Below are positions 61,012 through 64,000 of a stretch of DNA of 64,000 bases, one piece after another. The stretch is from Bifidobacterium leontopitheci (GTDB lineage: Bacteria > Actinomycetota > Actinomycetes > Actinomycetales > Bifidobacteriaceae): the NCBI RefSeq assembly GCF_009193355.1, contig NZ_WBVT01000007.1:45944-109943 (forward strand). Reading direction: 5' to 3'. Every line of letters begins with the position of its first letter. The stretch's first letter is position 1. The notes beneath the pieces are model-generated. The model had not been told where the DNA came from, ran no database searches, and saw only the letters and a list, made by a program, of their open reading frames with translations. Made by a program: the position numbers and the translations under genes.

Positions 61012-61740
61012 TTACATGGCGTCGTCAAGCGGCAGCGATGCGGCGAACCTGACGACCTGGCCGGTCACGTCCTCGAGATACGACAACGACGTGCGCCAGT
61101 CCCCCGGCACCTCGATGGAGTGGTTGGCGTTCGGGTATTCGTGGATGTCGCCGCTGAGACGACGCGCCCGGGCGGCGGCGTACAGCGGATCGGCGGTTCC
61201 CGCGCAAATCAACGGCGCGACCGGCGACACGCCCTTGCGGTACCCGTCGTCGCCGGGGACGGGGATGACCGAACGCGCCGGGTCGAAGTCCGCCGGAGAA
61301 AACACCGGGGTCAGCAGGGCCATGGGCACGCCGATCGCGTCGACATGCGGATAGATGAACGTGGACAGCGATTTGCCGACCACCAGCAGCGTCGGATCGC
61401 CCTGCGTCGTACGGCGGACGTCCCCGACCCACTCGTCGACGGCATCCTCCAGCATGGCGAAGATCCGGCTCGCGGGCGTCTTCGACAGGTCGGCGTCGAC
61501 GTCAAGCCGGTCGACGTACCAGCCGTTTTCAATCAGCGCCATCGCCGTGTAGTACAGGAGCGGACGGTCGCAGTTGTAGCCGGTCCCCGGCATGAGCAGC
61601 GCACGACGGCCCGCGGTTTCGGGTCGTACGCGGTTGCGCCGCCATGGCCGCCTGCCGCATGTCGGGATGACCGACCCGTCGCCCATCGTCGTGGCGATGT
61701 CCTGCGCGGATCCGTTCCTGTTGTCGCCCTCGTCCTTCAT
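61012..61740 (-). CDS. Alpha/beta-hydrolase-like protein
   Basis: 242 residues. After a hydrophilic start the core begins RRALLMPGTGYNCDRPLLYY. The nucleophile motif is VVGKSLSTF (GxSxS, Ser in the second place), the acid is probably Asp in CAGTADPLY and the His lies in NANHSIEV. The triad order is that of the alpha/beta-hydrolase fold. Substrate unknown. Two adjacent ATGs (61743 and 61740) follow aaaggggg; the second has the better spacing. It sits inside the tsf-pyrH interval, on the same strand. Confidence 0.75.
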   Translation of the reverse strand: MKDEGDNRNGSAQDIATTMGDGSVIPTCGRRPWRRNRVRPETAGRRALLMPGTGYNCDRPLLYYTAMALIENGWYVDRLDVDADLSKTPASRIFAMLEDAVDEWVGDVRRTTQGDPTLLVVGKSLSTFIYPHVDAIGVPMALLTPVFSPADFDPARSVIPVPGDDGYRKGVSPVAPLICAGTADPLYAAARARRLSGDIHEYPNANHSIEVPGDWRTSLSYLEDVTGQVVRFAASLPLDDAM

Positions 61741-61802
61741 CATGTCCCCCTTTCGGATTGGCGTCCCTGTGACGCCGCGGTTTGCACGGACGTTCCGAAA
61801 CG

Positions 61803-61850
61803 CGGTGAGGGGCGCCCCGCGCGTCGATGCGCACGGGACGCCCCTCACCG
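61803..61850 (-). terminator. Long hairpin downstream of tsf
   Basis: A 21-bp stem with two mismatches (61803-61823 with about 61830-61850), 44 bp after the tsf stop. It probably ends the rpsB-tsf transcript before the hydrolase gene. Confidence 0.7.
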
Positions 61851-61856
61851 GAACGT

Positions 61857-61896
61857 CTCACCTCTGACGGGAGTCGAACCCGTCATATGGTTCTCA
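61857..61896 (-). other. tRNA 3'-end-like remnant beside the tsf stop codon
   Basis: On the minus strand GACGGGTTCGACTCCCGTC (61884 to 61866) is a complete T-arm: 5-bp ACGGG/CCCGT stem and TTCGACT loop. CAGAGGTGA follows in the place of an acceptor strand. No D-arm, anticodon arm or matching 5' acceptor exists, because upstream is tsf coding sequence. Confidence 0.5.
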
Positions 61897-62745
61897 GTCC
61901 TCTTCGCCCTTGCCGACTTCGACACGGGCGAACGCCACGGCCTTGCCGCCGACCTCGTCGAACAGCTTGCCGACGGTCTTGGACGGATCCTTGACGAACG
62001 GCTGCTCCAGCAGCACGACTTCCTTGTAGAAGGCGTTGAGACGACCCTCGACGATCTTCGGAACGATCTTCTCGGGCTTGCCTTCGGCCAGGGACTTCTC
62101 GGTGGCCACACGACGCTCGGACTCCACGACGTCAGCCGGGACATCCTCGCGGGTCAGCCACTTGGCGCCCATGGCGGAGATCTGCAGGGCGGCCTCGTGG
62201 GCGACCTTGGCACCGGCTTCGTCGGTGGCGATCATGGCCACGATGCTCGGCGGCATCTCGGCGGACTTCTTGTGCGCGTAGATCTCGACGTGCGGGCCGG
62301 AGATCTTCGCGAACTGGCCGACCTTGACGTGCTCGCCGAACAGGGCGGCGGCCTCTTCGACGGCGACCTTGACGGTGCCGTCCTCGGCCTTGGCCGCGAG
62401 CAGTTCCTCGGCGTTGTTCGCACCGGACTCGACGGCGTAGCCGAGCACGGTGTCGGCGAACTCGACGAACTTCGGGGTCTTGGCCACGAAGTCGGTCTCG
62501 GAGTTCAGCTCGACCGCGTAGCCGGTCTCGCCTTCGGCGCCCTTGTCGACCTTGGAGGCGATGGTGCCTTCCTGGGCCTTGCGGCCTTCGCGCTTGCCAG
62601 CGGCCTGGATGCCCTTGGCGCGGATGATCTCCTTGGCGCGAGCGACGTCGCCCTCGGCCTCGGTCAGGGCCTTCTTGACGTCCAGCATGCCTGCGCCGGT
62701 GTCTTCGCGCACCTGCTTGATCAAAGCTGCAGTGATTGCTGCCAT
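61894..62745 (-). CDS. tsf: Elongation factor Ts
   Basis: Guanine-nucleotide exchange factor for EF-Tu. 283 residues from the ATG at 62745 (MAAITAALIKQVREDTGAG). TGAGMLDVKKAL and ELNSETDFVAKTP are the conserved signatures. gaggaga lies ahead of the start. It follows rpsB by 79 bp on the same strand, with strong codon bias as for other translation genes. Confidence 0.97.
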   Translation of the reverse strand: MAAITAALIKQVREDTGAGMLDVKKALTEAEGDVARAKEIIRAKGIQAAGKREGRKAQEGTIASKVDKGAEGETGYAVELNSETDFVAKTPKFVEFADTVLGYAVESGANNAEELLAAKAEDGTVKVAVEEAAALFGEHVKVGQFAKISGPHVEIYAHKKSAEMPPSIVAMIATDEAGAKVAHEAALQISAMGAKWLTREDVPADVVESERRVATEKSLAEGKPEKIVPKIVEGRLNAFYKEVVLLEQPFVKDPSKTVGKLFDEVGGKAVAFARVEVGKGEED

Positions 62746-62824
62746 TGATGTGTCTCCTCGTGTAGATATGTCCCCCGCAGTACGGGAGACGTGTTGTGCA
62801 TCTCCCATACTACAGGGTGGACGG

Positions 62825-63646
62825 TCACTCGGCCTTCTCGGCCTCAGCGGCGGGGGCCTCGGCCTGCTGCTCGGCGTTGCCCTCGGTCAGCAGGTCCTTC
62901 TCCCAGGCGGCCATCGGCTGCTCGGCGGCGTCGCCTTCGGCCTTCTCGGCCTTGCCGGAACGCTCCAGCAGGCCATCGGCCACGGCGTCGGCCATGAGCG
63001 TGGTCAGCAGCTCGATGCCGCGAATGGCGTCATCGTTGGCCGGAATCGGGTAGTCCACGGCTTCCGGATCGGTGTTGGTGTCGACCAGGGCGACGACCGG
63101 GATGCCCAGCTTGTGGGCTTCCTCGACGGCCAGGGCCTCCTTGTTGATGTCGACCACGAACATGGCGGACGGGGTGCGGCCCATGTTGCGGATACCGCCG
63201 AGCTGCTTCTCCAGCTTGTCCTTCTCGCGCTCGAGCAGGAGGAGCTCCTTCTTGGTCAGACCGGAGCCGTGCACGTCGGTGAAGTCCATCTCCTCGAGCT
63301 CCTTGAGGCGGGAGACTCGCTTGGAGACGGTCTGGAAGTTGGTCAGCATGCCGCCGAGCCAGCGCTCGGAGACATACGGCATGTTCACGCGGGTGGCCTG
63401 GTTCTTCACGGCCTCCTGAGCCTGCTTCTTCGTGCCGACGAACAGCACGGTGCCGTTGTGGGCGACGGTGGCCTTGATGAAGTCATAGGCCTTGTCGATC
63501 AGGTCCAGGGACTTGAACAGGTTGATGATGTGGATGCCGTTGCGCTCCATCAAGATGTACTGCTTCATCTTGGGGTTCCAACGACGGGTCTGGTGACCGA
63601 AGTGGACGCCGGCCTTGAGCATTTCGCTCATCGTGATCTGTGCCAT
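62825..63646 (-). CDS. rpsB: 30S ribosomal protein S2
   Basis: 273 residues. Starts [27 protein letters not shown], the usual S2 opening; [26 protein letters not shown] and [19 protein letters not shown] are typical. The C-terminal 40 residues are Ala/Glu-rich, as in other actinobacterial S2. Start at 63646 with aaaggc. First gene of the rpsB-tsf unit, with a leader of roughly 190 bases. Confidence 0.97.
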   Translation of the reverse strand: MAQITMSEMLKAGVHFGHQTRRWNPKMKQYILMERNGIHIINLFKSLDLIDKAYDFIKATVAHNGTVLFVGTKKQAQEAVKNQATRVNMPYVSERWLGGMLTNFQTVSKRVSRLKELEEMDFTDVHGSGLTKKELLLLEREKDKLEKQLGGIRNMGRTPSAMFVVDINKEALAVEEAHKLGIPVVALVDTNTDPEAVDYPIPANDDAIRGIELLTTLMADAVADGLLERSGKAEKAEGDAAEQPMAAWEKDLLTEGNAEQQAEAPAAEAEKAE

Positions 63647-63973
63647 TGCACTTGCCTTTCTTGTCGGTTATTGCCTGGTCATGCGCATCTGCATGCAGCC
63701 GAGCTGTAAGCTTGGCCGACCGACACAGACCGTCGCGGGCATGACGCGATGTACATGCGTGCCGGTAGACGATAATCCTTGGCCTCCGCCGCCTGCGACT
63801 GCGGCATCGACCGTGTGGCACACACAAATTTTCAGTGTAGCATACCCCGTGAATCAACAAAGGGCCGTGTGGCGACCGTGTTTGTTGTTTTGATGGGTGG
63901 GTTGATATGACGAGAGGCTTCTAGGCAGAATGGGTGGTGCCTTAAACCTATCCGTTCTAGCGAAGGAGCCTCC
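63647..63973. other. rpsB upstream region and probable insertion-sequence left end
   Basis: 327 bp without a complete gene. Nearest to rpsB (63647-63850) is its leader; on the minus strand tacact at about 63835-63840 is a possible -10 with a poor -35. From about 63885 the base composition changes and sequence leading to a ribosome site (gaaggagcc) of a plus-strand gene begins. Confidence 0.45.
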
Positions 63974-64000
63974 ATGGTCAAGGGTAGCAGTGCCAGTGTT
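63974..64000 (+). CDS. Start of a probable transposase gene (cut by window edge)
   Basis: ATG at 63974 preceded by gaaggagcctcc, followed by nine codons (MVKGSSASV) to the window edge. The opening looks like the first residues of IS3-family transposase OrfA proteins I associate with bifidobacteria. Nine residues are too few to be sure. Confidence 0.35.

Overview
The window reads as a chromosomal segment of a Bifidobacterium. It is GC-rich, and the marker genes agree: the lacto-N-biose/galacto-N-biose (LNB/GNB) phosphorylase cluster, an ldh1-type lactate dehydrogenase, adjacent transketolase and transaldolase genes, and an hrcA-dnaJ pair behind a CIRCE operator. The species cannot be fixed from the sequence alone. 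Nearly all of it is ordinary core genome. The accessory-looking parts are the thrS upstream region, a surface-protein gene, the sugar cluster and the start of a probable insertion sequence at the right edge.

Layout. 1-2.4 kb: the 5' part of thrS (minus, cut by the window edge) and about 1.2 kb of non-coding DNA holding two arrays of tandem imperfect palindromes. 2.4-4.6 kb: five tRNA genes (Gly, Val, Val, Cys, Gly), interrupted by a membrane-anchored protein with an HExxH motif. 4.7-10.3 kb: a PAC2-family protein, uppP, a small sugar-kinase-like phosphotransferase, and dnaJ and hrcA with a perfect CIRCE. 10.5-13.9 kb: tkt and tal of the bifid shunt. 14-21.8 kb: an aminotransferase, brnQ, a membrane protein, a MATE exporter, a HAD phosphatase coupled to ldh1, and secG. 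21.9-31 kb: tpiA, pgk, whiA, aroE-rapZ, a macro-domain protein and uvrC. 31-39 kb: uvrA, a repeat-bearing small membrane protein, a VanY-type carboxypeptidase, an ABC-F ATPase and a CDF metal exporter.

39-51.5 kb: the LNB/GNB operon region. An ABC importer (lipoprotein plus two permeases) brings in LNB or GNB. LnpA phosphorolyses it to galactose-1-phosphate and N-acetylhexosamine. NahK (LnpB) phosphorylates the hexosamine at C1, and GalT (LnpC) and GalE (LnpD) move galactose into UDP-sugar and glucose-1-phosphate metabolism. A ROK sugar kinase and a divergent ROK repressor lie between lnpA and lnpB. A long palindrome over the lnpB promoter is the likely operator.

51.8-57.1 kb: hisF, hisI and trpE in one transcription unit, then a secreted surface protein and a small membrane protein. 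57.1-63.7 kb: the translation and envelope block rpsB-tsf-(hydrolase)-pyrH-frr-cdsA-rlmN, all on the minus strand. The last bases hold a start codon and nine codons of a probable transposase.

Starts were chosen from Shine-Dalgarno spacing and family length. No database search was run, so names rest on recognised motifs, length and gene order.
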